A stretch of DNA of 64,000 nt from Streptomyces sp. MJM8645. GTDB lineage: Bacteria; Actinomycetota; Actinomycetes; Streptomycetales; Streptomycetaceae. The notes below the pieces were generated by a model. The model did no database searches. It saw nothing but the letters and a program-made list of their open reading frames with translations, and had not been told where the DNA came from. Shown here one piece after another: positions 49,506 to 58,986 of the stretch (positions are counted from its first letter, which is position 1; each line of letters opens with the position of its first letter). The position numbers and the translations under genes were made by a program. The stretch lies in contig NZ_LJJF01000001.1 in NCBI RefSeq assembly GCF_001625365.1, positions 6,070,501-6,134,500 of the forward strand, given 5' to 3'.

Positions 49506-51286
49506 CCACCCCCGCCGCAGACGCCCCGAAGGCCGCAGCTGCCCCGAAGGCGCCGGCCGCCCCGCCCGTGCGCCGCCGCACCGTGCACTCCGACGGCCTC
49601 CCGCTCGCCGTCTTCGAACAGGGCGACCCGGCCGCCCCCACCGTCCTCCTGGTGCACGGCTACCCGGACACCCACGCGGTCTGGGACGACGTCGCCGCCG
49701 ACCTCGCCCGCGACCACCACGTGGTCCGCTACGACGTGCGCGGCGCCGGCGAGTCCGGAGTACCCGCCACCCGGGACGGCTACCGGCTGGAGCACCTGGC
49801 CGCCGACCTGTTCGCGGTCGCCGACGCCGTCAGCCCCGACCGCCCGGTGCACGTGGTCGCCCACGACTGGGGCTCGCTGCAGTCCTGGGAGGCCGTCACC
49901 GAGCCCGGCTCCGAGCGGCGGATCGCCTCGTACACCACCATGTCCGGCCCCTGCCTGGACCACATGGGGTACTGGCTGCGCCACCGGATGCGCCGGCCCA
50001 CCCCGCGCCACCTGCGCCAACTCCTCCACCAGGGCCTGCACTCCTGGTACATCACGGCCTTCCACCTGCCCTTCCTCGCCCCCGGCGTGTGGCGCCTGGG
50101 CCTGGCCCGGGCCTGGCCGCGGGTGCTGCGCGACCTGGAGCAGGTCACCCCGCGGCCCGACCACCCGCAGCCCGGCCTGCGCCGCGACGCCGTCCGCGGC
50201 ATCGAGCTGTACCGGGCCAACTTCCGCCCCACGCTGCGCAGTCCGCGCGAGCGGCCGACGCAGGTGCCGGTCCAGCTGATCACCCTCACCCGGGACCGCT
50301 ACGTCGCCCCGTTCCTCTCCGAGGGGCTGGAGCGCTGGGTGCCCGAGCTGACCCGACGGACGCTGCACGCCGGCCACTGGTCGGCGCTGCTGGAGAAGGG
50401 AGCCACCGTGGCCGAGATGGTCCGCGAGTTCACCACCCGCATCGAGACCGGGGCCGCCGAGCCGGCCCGGGAGCAGGGCGACGGCCGGCTGGTCGTCGTC
50501 ACCGGCGGCGGCAGCGGCATCGGCCGGGCCACCGCGCTCGCCTTCGCCGAGGACGGCGCCCGCGTCGTGGTCTGCGACCTCGACCTCGCCGCCGCCGAGC
50601 GCACCGCCGAACTCGCCTCGCTGCTCGGCCCGCAGGCACACGCCTACCGGGTGGACGTCGCCGACGGCGCGGCGGTGGACGCCTTCGCCCAGACGGTCGC
50701 GGAGGAGCACGGGGTGCCCGACGTGGTGGTCAACAACGCCGGCATCGGCCACTCCGGGACGTTCCTGCAGACCACCGAGAAGGAGTGGCAGCGCGTCCTG
50801 GACGTCAACCTCTGGGGCGTCATCCACGGCTGCCGCGCCTTCGGCACGCTGATGGCCGACCGCGGCCAAGGCGGTCACCTGGTCAACGTCTCCTCGGCCG
50901 CGGCCTACCTGCCGTCCAAGGCGCTCACCGCGTACGCGACCAGCAAGGCCGCGGTGTTCATGCTCTCGGACTGCCTGCGCGCCGAACTCGCCGGGCACGG
51001 CATCGGCGTCTCCACCATCTGCCCGGGCATCGTCAACACCAACATCACCCGCACCTCCACCTTCTCCGCGACCACCGCCGACCAGCAGGCCGCCAAGCAG
51101 GCCCGCGCCGCCAGGCTCTACGCCCGCCGCGGCTTCCCCCCGGAGAAGGTCGCCACCGCCATCCTCACCGCCGTCCGCACCGGCAAGCCGGTCGTCCCCG
51201 TCACCCCCGAGGCCAAGGCCGCCCGCTTCCTCTCCCGCCTCAGCCCCGGCCTCCTGCGCCTGGCAGCCCGCCTCAACGTCACCTGA
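49502..51286 (+). CDS. EphD-like fusion: alpha/beta-hydrolase plus short-chain dehydrogenase
   Basis: A 594-residue two-domain protein. Residues about 30-310 are an epoxide-hydrolase-type alpha/beta fold: LLVHGYPDTHAVWDD (HGxP), VVAHDWGSLQSWEAV with the nucleophile Asp in HDWG, and HAGHWSALLEKG with the His. Residues about 325-594 are a classical SDR: VVVTGGGSGIGRATALAF, NNAGIGHSG, VNVSSAAAY, YATSKAAV and PGIVNTNITRT. The same fusion and length occur in mycobacterial EphD, linked to mycolic-acid metabolism, but streptomycetes lack mycolates, so the substrate must differ. Start overlaps the M24 gene (ATGA). Confidence 0.93.
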   Translation: MTTPAADAPKAAAAPKAPAAPPVRRRTVHSDGLPLAVFEQGDPAAPTVLLVHGYPDTHAVWDDVAADLARDHHVVRYDVRGAGESGVPATRDGYRLEHLAADLFAVADAVSPDRPVHVVAHDWGSLQSWEAVTEPGSERRIASYTTMSGPCLDHMGYWLRHRMRRPTPRHLRQLLHQGLHSWYITAFHLPFLAPGVWRLGLARAWPRVLRDLEQVTPRPDHPQPGLRRDAVRGIELYRANFRPTLRSPRERPTQVPVQLITLTRDRYVAPFLSEGLERWVPELTRRTLHAGHWSALLEKGATVAEMVREFTTRIETGAAEPAREQGDGRLVVVTGGGSGIGRATALAFAEDGARVVVCDLDLAAAERTAELASLLGPQAHAYRVDVADGAAVDAFAQTVAEEHGVPDVVVNNAGIGHSGTFLQTTEKEWQRVLDVNLWGVIHGCRAFGTLMADRGQGGHLVNVSSAAAYLPSKALTAYATSKAAVFMLSDCLRAELAGHGIGVSTICPGIVNTNITRTSTFSATTADQQAAKQARAARLYARRGFPPEKVATAILTAVRTGKPVVPVTPEAKAARFLSRLSPGLLRLAARLNVT

Positions 51287-51401
51287 GCGGCCCCTGCGGG
51301 CCTGCGGTATCGGCAACACTTGCTCCCGTATATCGCAGGCCCGCTTCGCTCCGGGAGGTTGACCCGAGGGCCCCGTCGGGCCTGTGAGAGCATCGAGGCC
51401 C

Positions 51402-52022
51402 ATGGAGATGACAACGGCTCTGTGGTCCTTCGCCCTCGTCGTGGGGCTGCTCACGCTCACACCCGGGCTCGATACCGCGCTGGTGCTGCGCACGTCCGCG
51501 CTCGGGCGGCGGCGTCAGGCGTGGGGGGTGGTGCTGGGGATCCAGACCGGGACGCTGGTCTGGGGGACGCTGACCTCTGCCGGGGTGACGGCGCTGCTGA
51601 CCGCCTCGCAGGTGGCGTACGAGGTGCTGCGCTGGGGCGGGGCCGCGTACCTGGTGTGGATGGGCGTCGGCATGCTGCGCAGCCGGGGCGGGGAGGCGGC
51701 GGCCGAGGAGGAGCCGGCCGAGGGCGGCTTCGGGTACGGCTGGCGGCGCGGCACGCTGACCAATCTGCTGAACCCCAAGGTCGGGGTGTTCTACGTGGCC
51801 GTGCTGCCGCAGTTCATCCCCGCTGGGGCCCCGCACTTCGCCGCCGGGGTGGCGCTCACCTGCGTCCACGTGGTGGAGGGCGTGCTGTGGTCGGCGGTCC
51901 TGGTCGGTTTCGCCCAGGCGCTGCGCGGCTGGTTGCGCCGCCCGGCTGCCCGGAGGCTGATGGACCGGGTGACCGGCGCGGTGGTGGTGGGCTTCGGCGT
52001 GAAGCTGGCGCTGAGCGACTGA
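51402..52022 (+). CDS. LysE-family exporter
   Basis: A 206-residue LysE/RhtB-type amino-acid exporter with about six membrane helices. Landmarks: ALVVGLLTLTPGLDTALVLRTSALG (the PGxD motif in helix 1), LRWGGAAYLVWMGVGMLRS, and RRGTLTNLLNPKVGVFYVAVLPQFIP. It exports basic or neutral amino acids or related compounds. GAGG site before ATG 51402. Convergent with the XdhC-type gene nine bases away, so transcripts would run into each other unless stopped early. Confidence 0.93.
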   Translation: MEMTTALWSFALVVGLLTLTPGLDTALVLRTSALGRRRQAWGVVLGIQTGTLVWGTLTSAGVTALLTASQVAYEVLRWGGAAYLVWMGVGMLRSRGGEAAAEEEPAEGGFGYGWRRGTLTNLLNPKVGVFYVAVLPQFIPAGAPHFAAGVALTCVHVVEGVLWSAVLVGFAQALRGWLRRPAARRLMDRVTGAVVVGFGVKLALSD

Positions 52023-52031
52023 CCGCCGGCC

Positions 52032-53300
52032 TCAGGCGGCGTGCGTCCGTCGCGTGCGTCGTGCCTGTCGCGCCGCCCGGGGCTCCTCGGGGGTGGCCGG
52101 TGCCTCGTGGTGGATCGGGCCGTCCCCGGCGTTGAGCGGCAGGCAGCTGCCGCCGCGCCGGTGGGCGATGATCTCGGCGGCGACGGACACGGCCGTCTCC
52201 TCGGGGGTGCGGGCGCCGAGGTCGAGGCCGATGGGGGAGCGCAGCCGGCCGATCTCGGCCTCGGTGAGCCCGACCTCGCGCAGCCGCGCCTCGCGGTCGC
52301 GGTGGGTGCGGCGCGAGCCCATCGCGCCGACGTAGCCGACCGGCAGCCGCAGGGCGCGTTCCAGCAGCGGGATGTCGAACTTGGCGTCATGGGTGAGCAC
52401 GCAGAGCACGGTGCGCCCGTCGATCCGGTCGAGCTGGGAGTCGAGGTAGCGGTGCGGCCAGTCGACGACGACCTCGTCGGCCTCGGGGAAGCGCTGCTTC
52501 GTGGCGAAGACGGGCCGGGCGTCGCAGACGGTGACGCGGTAGCCGAGGAAGCGGCCGATCCGGACGACGGCGGCGGCGAAGTCGATGGCGCCGAAGACGA
52601 GCATCCGCGGTGCGGGCACGTAGGACTCGACGAAGCAGGTGACGGTGCCCTGGTCGCGGTCGTCGCAGGGGCGTCCGTCGAGGCCGAGCACGATCCGGCC
52701 GGTGCGTCCGGCGTCGAGCATGGCCCGGGCCTCGGTGACGATCGCCTGTTCCAGCGCGGTCAGGAGGTGTCGCGCGGGGCGCGTCGCCGCAGGGGCGGCG
52801 GCGGGCGACGGCTGGGCCGTCGAGGAGGTGGGGGGGAAGGCGGGGGAGAGGGCGCCGTGGTGGGTGTCGGCGGTGACGGCGACGGTGGCGCCGACGAGTC
52901 CGTCGGGCCCGGCGATCACCCGGGCGAGCGCGACCGGGGTGCCGGAGGCGATGTAGGCGATGCCGGCGTCGAGTCCGTCGTCGGCCCCGGGCCGGATCGG
53001 CTGGACGAACACGTCGAGGACGCCGCCGCAGGTCAGGCCGACGGCGAAGGCGTCCTCGTCGCTGTAGCCGAACCGCTCCAGCACGGGTTCGCCGGACTCG
53101 ATGGCGGCCTGGCACAGCTCGTAGACGGCGCCCTCGACGCAGCCCCCGGAGACGCTGCCGATCGCCTCGCCGGCCGCGTCGACGGCCAGGGCCGCCCCTG
53201 GGTCGCGGGGCGCGCTGCCGGAGACGCCGACGACGGTGGCCACGGCGAAGGAGCGCCCGGCCGCGTGCCAGGCCTGCAACTGCTCGGCGATGTCCTGCAT
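52032..53300 (-). CDS. XdhC/CoxI-family molybdenum-cofactor maturation factor
   Basis: A 422-residue XdhC-family protein that helps insert sulfurated molybdopterin into xanthine dehydrogenase. N-terminal domain: ATVVGVSGSAPRDPGAALAVDAAGEAIGSVSGGCVEGAVYEL; Rossmann domain: MLVFGAIDFAAAVVRIGRFLGYRVTVCDARPVFATKQRFPEAD, CVLTHDAKFDIPLLERALRLPVGYVGAMGSRRTHRDR. An Ala/Pro/Ser-rich linker separates them. Start at 53300 has an AGGAG site. Two genes downstream of the dehydrogenase. The C-tail is Arg-rich. Confidence 0.93.
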   Translation of the reverse strand: MQDIAEQLQAWHAAGRSFAVATVVGVSGSAPRDPGAALAVDAAGEAIGSVSGGCVEGAVYELCQAAIESGEPVLERFGYSDEDAFAVGLTCGGVLDVFVQPIRPGADDGLDAGIAYIASGTPVALARVIAGPDGLVGATVAVTADTHHGALSPAFPPTSSTAQPSPAAAPAATRPARHLLTALEQAIVTEARAMLDAGRTGRIVLGLDGRPCDDRDQGTVTCFVESYVPAPRMLVFGAIDFAAAVVRIGRFLGYRVTVCDARPVFATKQRFPEADEVVVDWPHRYLDSQLDRIDGRTVLCVLTHDAKFDIPLLERALRLPVGYVGAMGSRRTHRDREARLREVGLTEAEIGRLRSPIGLDLGARTPEETAVSVAAEIIAHRRGGSCLPLNAGDGPIHHEAPATPEEPRAARQARRTRRTHAA

Positions 53301-53406
53301 GTCGGGGAGCTCCTTACACAAGCGAGGGTAGACGGGAGGTGCCGCCGTACGGGAAACGATTCCCGCACGGCGGCGGTGCGGCCAGGCCCTGTCCGGCCGA
53401 GAAGGC

Positions 53407-54912
53407 CTAGTGCACGCCCAGCCAGGACTTGATCGGGGTGAGCGCGAAGTAGACCACGAAGACCCCGGTGAGGATCCACATCAGTGGGCCGGGCTCGCGC
53501 CACTTGCCGGTGCCCGCCTTGATGACCGTGTACGAGATGACGCCCGCGGCGACACCGGCGGTGATGCTGTAGGTGAACGGCATCAGGGTGCAGGTGAGGA
53601 AGGCCGGGATGGCGACCTCGCGGTCGGACCAGTCGATGTGCCGGGCCTGGCTCATCATCATCGAGCCGATCACGACGAGGGCGGCGGAGGCCACCTCGGT
53701 CGGGACGATCGCGGCGAGCGGCGAGAAGAACAGCATCAGCGCGAACACGCCGCCGGTGACGGTCGAGGCGAGGCCGGTGCGGGCGCCGTCGCCGACACCG
53801 GTGGCGGACTCGACGAACACGGTCTGGCCGGAGGCGCCGGACAGGCCGCCGATGGCGCCGCCGGCCCCGTCGATGAACAGGGCCTTGGAGAGGCCGGGCA
53901 TCCGGCCCTGCTTGTCGGCCAGTCCGGCCTCGGTGCCGACGCCGATGATGGTGGCCATCGCGTCGAAGAAGCCGGCCAGCACCAGGGTGAAGACGGCGAC
54001 CGAGGCGCTGATGGCGCCCAGGCCGTGGCTGCCGAAGGCACCGAAGAGGTCGACGTGGCCGAAGAGGCCGAAGTCGGGCGCGGAGACCGGACTGCCCGGC
54101 CACACCGGGGCGGAGCTGACCCAGGTCTTCGCGGGGAGGTCGGCGACCGCGTTGATGACGAAGGCCGCCACGGTGCCGCCGGCGATGCCGATCAGGATCG
54201 CGCCGCGGACGTTGCGGGCCAGCAGGACGAAGATCGTCAGCACGGTGAGGCAGAAGACCAGGACGGGCCAGCCGGCCAGCTCGCCGAAGGGGCCGAGCGC
54301 GAGCGGCGTGGGGCCGCCGGTGTGCACGAAGCCGGCCTTGACCAGGCCGATCAGCGAGACGAAGAGGCCGATGCCGATGGTGATGGCGTGCTTGAGCGGC
54401 AGCGGGATGCCGTTCATGATCTTCTCGCGGAGCCCGGACACGACCAGCAGGACGATCAGCAGGCCGTAGATCACGCACAGGCCCATGGCCTGGGGCCAGG
54501 TGGTGTGCGGCACCACCAGCGCGGATATCACGCCGGAGACCGAGAGCCCGGCGGCGACCGCCAGGGGGACGTTGCCGACCACGCCCATCAGGATCGTGGT
54601 GACGGCGGCGGCGAGCGCGGTCGCGGTGGTGAGCTGCGCGTGGTCCAGCTTGAGGCCGTTGACGTCGGCGCCGCTCAGGATGATCGGGTTGAGCAGCACG
54701 ATGTAGGCCATCGCCATGAAGGTGGTGAGGCCGCCGCGGATCTCGTTGCCGAAGGTCGATCCCCGGGCCGTGATCTTGAAGTACGCGTCCAGTGCGTTCT
54801 TCGGCGCGGGCACGGGCGCGGGGGCGGGCGCGGGGGCCGGGGCCGGTGTGGCGGTGTCGTCCTCGGTGGGTCTTTCTTCCGTGGGGCTGTGTTCCGTGGG
54901 GATCTGGGTCAT
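53407..54912 (-). CDS. AzgA-type purine permease
   Basis: A 501-residue NCS2/AzgA hypoxanthine-adenine-guanine permease with about 12-14 helices. Landmarks: RGSTFGNEIRGGLTTFMAMAYIVLLNPIIL, AAGLSVSGVISALVV, FFDAMATIIGVGTEAGL, SGQTVFVESATGVGDGARTGLASTVTGG and FTYSITAGVAAGVISY. A repetitive Ala-Pro N-tail (APAPAPAPAP) precedes it. It would supply purines to the xanthine dehydrogenase. GGGAG site before ATG 54912. Confidence 0.95.
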   Translation of the reverse strand: MTQIPTEHSPTEERPTEDDTATPAPAPAPAPAPVPAPKNALDAYFKITARGSTFGNEIRGGLTTFMAMAYIVLLNPIILSGADVNGLKLDHAQLTTATALAAAVTTILMGVVGNVPLAVAAGLSVSGVISALVVPHTTWPQAMGLCVIYGLLIVLLVVSGLREKIMNGIPLPLKHAITIGIGLFVSLIGLVKAGFVHTGGPTPLALGPFGELAGWPVLVFCLTVLTIFVLLARNVRGAILIGIAGGTVAAFVINAVADLPAKTWVSSAPVWPGSPVSAPDFGLFGHVDLFGAFGSHGLGAISASVAVFTLVLAGFFDAMATIIGVGTEAGLADKQGRMPGLSKALFIDGAGGAIGGLSGASGQTVFVESATGVGDGARTGLASTVTGGVFALMLFFSPLAAIVPTEVASAALVVIGSMMMSQARHIDWSDREVAIPAFLTCTLMPFTYSITAGVAAGVISYTVIKAGTGKWREPGPLMWILTGVFVVYFALTPIKSWLGVH

Positions 54913-54957
54913 GTCCACTCCCAAGTGTCAAAGGGGGTTGGGGTGGGCGAGCCGACC

Positions 54958-54970
54958 TGACTGCCAGTCA
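54958..54970. promoter_or_regulatory. Palindrome upstream of the purine permease gene
   Basis: TGACTG-C-CAGTCA (54958-54970), perfect 6-bp arms, 45 bases before the permease start. On the minus strand it contains a TTGACT that could be a -35. Candidate operator. Confidence 0.45.
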
Positions 54971-55140
54971 ACGAGGTTGGCGCAGGGGGACTGCTCGACT
55001 CGCTGGGCGCACTGTGGCGGTGCCTGCGGTGCGTGGGTGGTGCGCACCGCTGCAGAACCCCGGCGTGGGAGGGGCAGCGGGATGGTGCGGTCGCGTGCCG
55101 GTGGGTGGTGCACGCGAGTGGGGGTGGCGCGGTGGAGCGG

Positions 55141-55177
55141 CCCCGGGGCGGCGGGGAAGACGGTCGCCGCCCCGGGG
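55141..55177. terminator. Hairpin between xanthine dehydrogenase and permease genes
   Basis: Perfect 13-bp arms CCCCGGGGCGGCG (55141-55153) and CGCCGCCCCGGGG (55165-55177), 11-base loop, about 70 bases past the end of the dehydrogenase operon. More G/C dyads lie at 55200-55240. The remaining part of the 335-base gap (54971-55140) has no gene. Confidence 0.7.
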
Positions 55178-55247
55178 AGGTTCTCCTGCATCCCGGCCGT
55201 GCTCCCCGGGGCCCGGAGCCCGGGGGAGCTTGCGGGCTCCGGGGGCG

Positions 55248-57617
55248 TCAGGCCCCGGGGGCCTCCGTGGTCAGGTGCTCGGGCCGGACCGGGATCCGGT
55301 TGAGGGCCAGGCCGGTGGCGTTGCGGATGGCTGCCACGATCGACGGCGTCGCCGACACGGTCGGGGCCTCGCCGACGCCGCGCAGCCCGTACGGGGCGTG
55401 CGGGTCGGGCAGTTCGAGGATCTCCACCGGGATCGGCGGGGTGTCGAGGATGGTGGGGATCAGGTAGTCGGTGAAGGAGGCGTTGCGCACCTTCCCGTCC
55501 CGCACGATGATCTCCTCCATCACGGCGAGGCCGAGCGCCTGGGTGCAGCCGCCCTGGATCTGGCCGACGACGGAGAGCGGGTTGAGCGCCTTGCCGACGT
55601 CCTGGACGGCGGTGAGCTCGACGACCTTGACCAGGCCCAGTTCGACGTCCACGTCGACCACCGCGCGGTTGGCGCAGAAGGTGTACTGGACGTGGCCGAA
55701 GCCCTGCCCGGTCTCCTTGTCGAAGGGGACGGTCGGGCGGTGGTGGTGTTCGCGGGTGAGGTCGATGGCCTCCTCGCCGAGCAGGTCGACCATGGGGACC
55801 AGCACGCCGGCGCTCTCCGAGACGACCTTCCCGGCGATCAGCGTGATGTCGCCGTGGGTCCAGCCGTAGCGGCGGCGGCCCTTCTCGATCAGTGCCCGCC
55901 TGACCGCCTCGGCGGCGAGCTTCACGGCGCCGCCGGTCATGTACGTCTGGCGCGAGGCGGAGGTCGATCCGGCCGATCCGACCTCGGTGTTGGCCGGGTG
56001 GATGGTGACCAGTTCGACGCCCAGTTCGGTGCGGGCGATCTGGGCGTGCACGGTGACGCCGCCCTGGCCGACCTCCGCCATCGCGGTGTGCACCATGGCG
56101 ACGGGCTCGCCGCCGATCACCTCCAGGCGCACCCGGGCGGTGGAGTAGTCGTCGAAGCCTTCGGAGAAGCCGACGTTCTTGATGCCGACCGAGTAGCCGA
56201 CGCCGCGCACGATGCCCTCGCCGTGCGAGGTGTTGGACAGCGCCCCGGGGAGCTGGCGCACGTCCGGGTGCTCGGTGTCCAGTGGCGGCGGCAGCGGCAT
56301 CTCCTTGGCGCGCCGCAGCAGTTCGGCGACCGGGGCGGGCGAGTCGATCTGCTGGCCGGTGGGCATGCGGTCGCCCTCCGACATGGCGTTGAGCTGCCTC
56401 AACTCGACCGGGTCCATGCCGAGTTCGGCGGCCAGCTTGTCCATCTGCGACTCGTAGCCGAACGCGGCCTGGACGGCGCCGAAGCCGCGCATGGCGCCGC
56501 AGGACGGGTTGTTGCTGTAGAGCGCGATGGCGTGCATCCGCACGTTCGGGATCACGTACGGGCCGTGCCCGAGCGAGGCCGCGTTGCCGACCACGGCGGG
56601 CGAGGCGGAGGCGTACGCGCCGCCGTCCAGCACGATCCGGCAGTCGGCGAAGACCAGCTTGCCGTCGCGGGTGGCGCCGTGCTCGTAGTGCATCCTGGCG
56701 GGGTGGCGGTGCACGTGGCCGAAGAAGGACTCGTCGCGGGCGTAGACGATCTTGACGGGCTTGCCGGTGTGCTGGGCCAGTAGGCAGGCGTGGATCTGCA
56801 TCGACAGGTCCTCGCGGCCGCCGAAGGCGCCGCCGACGCCGGCCAGGGTGAGCCGGACCTTCTCCTCGGGCAGGTCGAGCACCGGGGCCATCTGCTGGCG
56901 GTCGACGTGCAGCCACTGGGTGGCGATGTAGAGGTCGATGCCGCCGTCCTCAGCGGGCACCGCGAGGCCGGACTCGGGGCCGAGGAAGGCCTGGTCCTGC
57001 ATGCCGACCTCGTAGTCGCCGCTGACGACGACGTCCGCGAGCGCGCGGACCTCGTCGGTGACGCCGAGGCCGGAGACCAGCCGCTGCTCGTGGCAGATGT
57101 TGCCGTACCCGTGCGACTTGTACTCGTGCGGCTCGTGCACGTAGCCGTGGGTGGCGGGGTCGAGGCACTGCTCCTCGGTGACGATCGGGGTGAGCACCTC
57201 GTACTCGACCTTGATCTTCTTCACCGCGCGGCGGGCGGTCTCCGGGTGGTCGGCCGCGACCAGGGCGATCGCCTCGCCGTGGTAGCGGACCTTGTCGATG
57301 GCCAGGGCCGGCTGGTCCTGGATCTCCAGCCCGTAGTACTTCGCGCCGGGGATGTCCTGGTGGGTGAGGACGGCGTAGACGCCGGGCACCTTGAGCGCCT
57401 CGGAGATGTCCACCGACAGGATGGTGGCGCGCGGGTGCGGCGAGCGCAGCGCCGTGCCCCAGAGCATGTCCTCGTGCCACATGTCGGAGGAGTACGCGAA
57501 CTCGCCCTTGACCTTGAGGTGGCCGTCCGGGCGCAGCGGCGAGCCGCCGATGCCGTCCTTGCTGGCCTGCCGGATGTCCTGGAGGTTCTTCTGCCCCTGG
57601 ATGGTGCGGGTGGTCAT
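55248..57617 (-). CDS. Xanthine dehydrogenase, molybdopterin-binding subunit
   Basis: A 789-residue large subunit of a three-part xanthine dehydrogenase, which oxidises hypoxanthine and xanthine to urate. Landmarks: GSPLRPDGHLKVKGEFAYSSDM, VGGAFGGREDLSMQIHACLLA, CGAMRGFGAVQAAFGYESQMDKLA, EVGQGGVTVHAQIA and the catalytic-Glu segment YGLRGVGEAPTVSATPSIVAA near the end. Overlaps the iron-sulfur subunit start by four bases. Function is assigned from domain match plus the purine context; other members act on aldehydes. Confidence 0.94.
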   Translation of the reverse strand: MTTRTIQGQKNLQDIRQASKDGIGGSPLRPDGHLKVKGEFAYSSDMWHEDMLWGTALRSPHPRATILSVDISEALKVPGVYAVLTHQDIPGAKYYGLEIQDQPALAIDKVRYHGEAIALVAADHPETARRAVKKIKVEYEVLTPIVTEEQCLDPATHGYVHEPHEYKSHGYGNICHEQRLVSGLGVTDEVRALADVVVSGDYEVGMQDQAFLGPESGLAVPAEDGGIDLYIATQWLHVDRQQMAPVLDLPEEKVRLTLAGVGGAFGGREDLSMQIHACLLAQHTGKPVKIVYARDESFFGHVHRHPARMHYEHGATRDGKLVFADCRIVLDGGAYASASPAVVGNAASLGHGPYVIPNVRMHAIALYSNNPSCGAMRGFGAVQAAFGYESQMDKLAAELGMDPVELRQLNAMSEGDRMPTGQQIDSPAPVAELLRRAKEMPLPPPLDTEHPDVRQLPGALSNTSHGEGIVRGVGYSVGIKNVGFSEGFDDYSTARVRLEVIGGEPVAMVHTAMAEVGQGGVTVHAQIARTELGVELVTIHPANTEVGSAGSTSASRQTYMTGGAVKLAAEAVRRALIEKGRRRYGWTHGDITLIAGKVVSESAGVLVPMVDLLGEEAIDLTREHHHRPTVPFDKETGQGFGHVQYTFCANRAVVDVDVELGLVKVVELTAVQDVGKALNPLSVVGQIQGGCTQALGLAVMEEIIVRDGKVRNASFTDYLIPTILDTPPIPVEILELPDPHAPYGLRGVGEAPTVSATPSIVAAIRNATGLALNRIPVRPEHLTTEAPGA

Positions 57618-58102
57618 TGCGACACGGCCTTTCCGGCGCACGTGCGGGCGGACGCCAGCCGCACCGCGTCCATGATCTTCTCGTAGCCGGTGCAGCGGCA
57701 GAGGTTGCCCGACAGCGCCTCGCGGATGTCGTTGTCGCTCGGCTGGGCGTCCCGCTCCAGCAGCGCGTCGGTCTGCACCAGCAGGCCGGGGGTGCAGAAG
57801 CCGCACTGGACGGCGCCGGCATCGATGAACGCCTGCTGGACGAGGCCGAGTTCGCCGTTCTCGTCGGTCAGGCCCTCGACCGTGCGCACCTCGCGGTCCT
57901 GCACCTGGCCGGCCGCGACCAGGCAGCTGCAGACCGGCACGCCGTCCAGGTAGACCGTGCAGGAGCCGCACTCGCCCTGCTCGCAGGCGTTCTTGGAGCC
58001 CGGCAGGCCGACCCGCTCGCGCAGCACGTACAGGAGGCTCTCGCCCTCCCAGACGTCGTCCGCCTCGACCGGCTTGCCGTTGGCGGTGAAAGTCACCCTC
58101 AT
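57614..58102 (-). CDS. Xanthine dehydrogenase, 2Fe-2S subunit
   Basis: A 162-residue iron-sulfur subunit with both clusters' ligands: plant-type NACEQGECGSCTVYLDGVPVCSCL and the second set QCGFCTPG and NLCRCTGYEKI. It carries electrons from the molybdenum centre to the FAD subunit. Overlaps both neighbours by four bases, so all three subunits are translationally coupled. Confidence 0.97.
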   Translation of the reverse strand: MRVTFTANGKPVEADDVWEGESLLYVLRERVGLPGSKNACEQGECGSCTVYLDGVPVCSCLVAAGQVQDREVRTVEGLTDENGELGLVQQAFIDAGAVQCGFCTPGLLVQTDALLERDAQPSDNDIREALSGNLCRCTGYEKIMDAVRLASARTCAGKAVSQ

Positions 58103-58986
58103 GCCGCGCTCCTGATCTGCTTGCTGTAGTCGTTCCAGGTCCAGGTGAGGGTGCGGCGGGCCATCACGGCCAGTGCGTGCCGGCGGTAGTCGGCGGTGCC
58201 CCGGACGTCGTCGATCGGCGAGGCGGCCGCCTTGACCAGCTCGCCGAAGCGCTGGACCACCTCGGCGCCCAGCAGGTCGCCGGACTCCCAGAGGCCGCGC
58301 TCGGCGAGCACGCCCCCCAGGTACTCCTCGGCCTCGACGGCGCGGCGCGGCGTGGGGGCGGCCGAGCCGATGCCGGTGCCGACGGTGCCGTTCTTCGGGT
58401 GGAGGGCGAAACCGAAGGCGCAGACCGCGATCACCATGGCGTTGCGGGTGCCGATCTTCGAGAACTGCTGCGGGCCGTCCGCCACCGGGATGCGCACGGC
58501 CCGGATCAGCTCGTCGGCCTCCAGGCTGTTGCGCTTCACGCCGACGTAGAAGTCGTCGATCGGGATCAGCCGGGTGCCGCGCACGGAGGCGGCCTCGACC
58601 AGGACGTCCCGGCCGGCCGCCAGCAGCGCCGGGTGGGAGTCGCCAGCCGGGGAGGCTGCGCCGAGGTTGCCGCCGACGCCGCCGCGGTTGCGGATCTGCG
58701 GCGAGCCGACGGTGTGGGCCGCCAGCGCAAGCCCGGGCAGCGGCCCGGACAGCTCGTCGATGATCCGGGAGTAGGGGACGGAGGCGCCGAGCCGGACGAC
58801 GCCGCCGTCGTTCGACCACTGGGTGAGCTCGGTGATGCGGTTCAGATCGAGAATCGCGGATGGCCGGTGCACGTCGAAGTTCAGCTCGACCATGACGTCC
58901 GTACCGCCCGCGATGGGCAGTGCGGTCGGGTACTCGGCCTTCGCCGCGAGTGCCTCGTCCCAGGTAGCGGGCCGAAGGAACTCCAT
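58099..58986 (-). CDS. Xanthine dehydrogenase, FAD-binding subunit
   Basis: A 295-residue FAD subunit: LPIAGGTDVMVELNFD and NRGGVGGNLGAASPAGDSHPALLA bind FAD, and the C-terminal domain follows (GIGSAAPTPRRAVEAEEYL). First gene of the dehydrogenase operon, transcribed away from pucR. Confidence 0.96.
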   Translation of the reverse strand: MEFLRPATWDEALAAKAEYPTALPIAGGTDVMVELNFDVHRPSAILDLNRITELTQWSNDGGVVRLGASVPYSRIIDELSGPLPGLALAAHTVGSPQIRNRGGVGGNLGAASPAGDSHPALLAAGRDVLVEAASVRGTRLIPIDDFYVGVKRNSLEADELIRAVRIPVADGPQQFSKIGTRNAMVIAVCAFGFALHPKNGTVGTGIGSAAPTPRRAVEAEEYLGGVLAERGLWESGDLLGAEVVQRFGELVKAAASPIDDVRGTADYRRHALAVMARRTLTWTWNDYSKQIRSAA

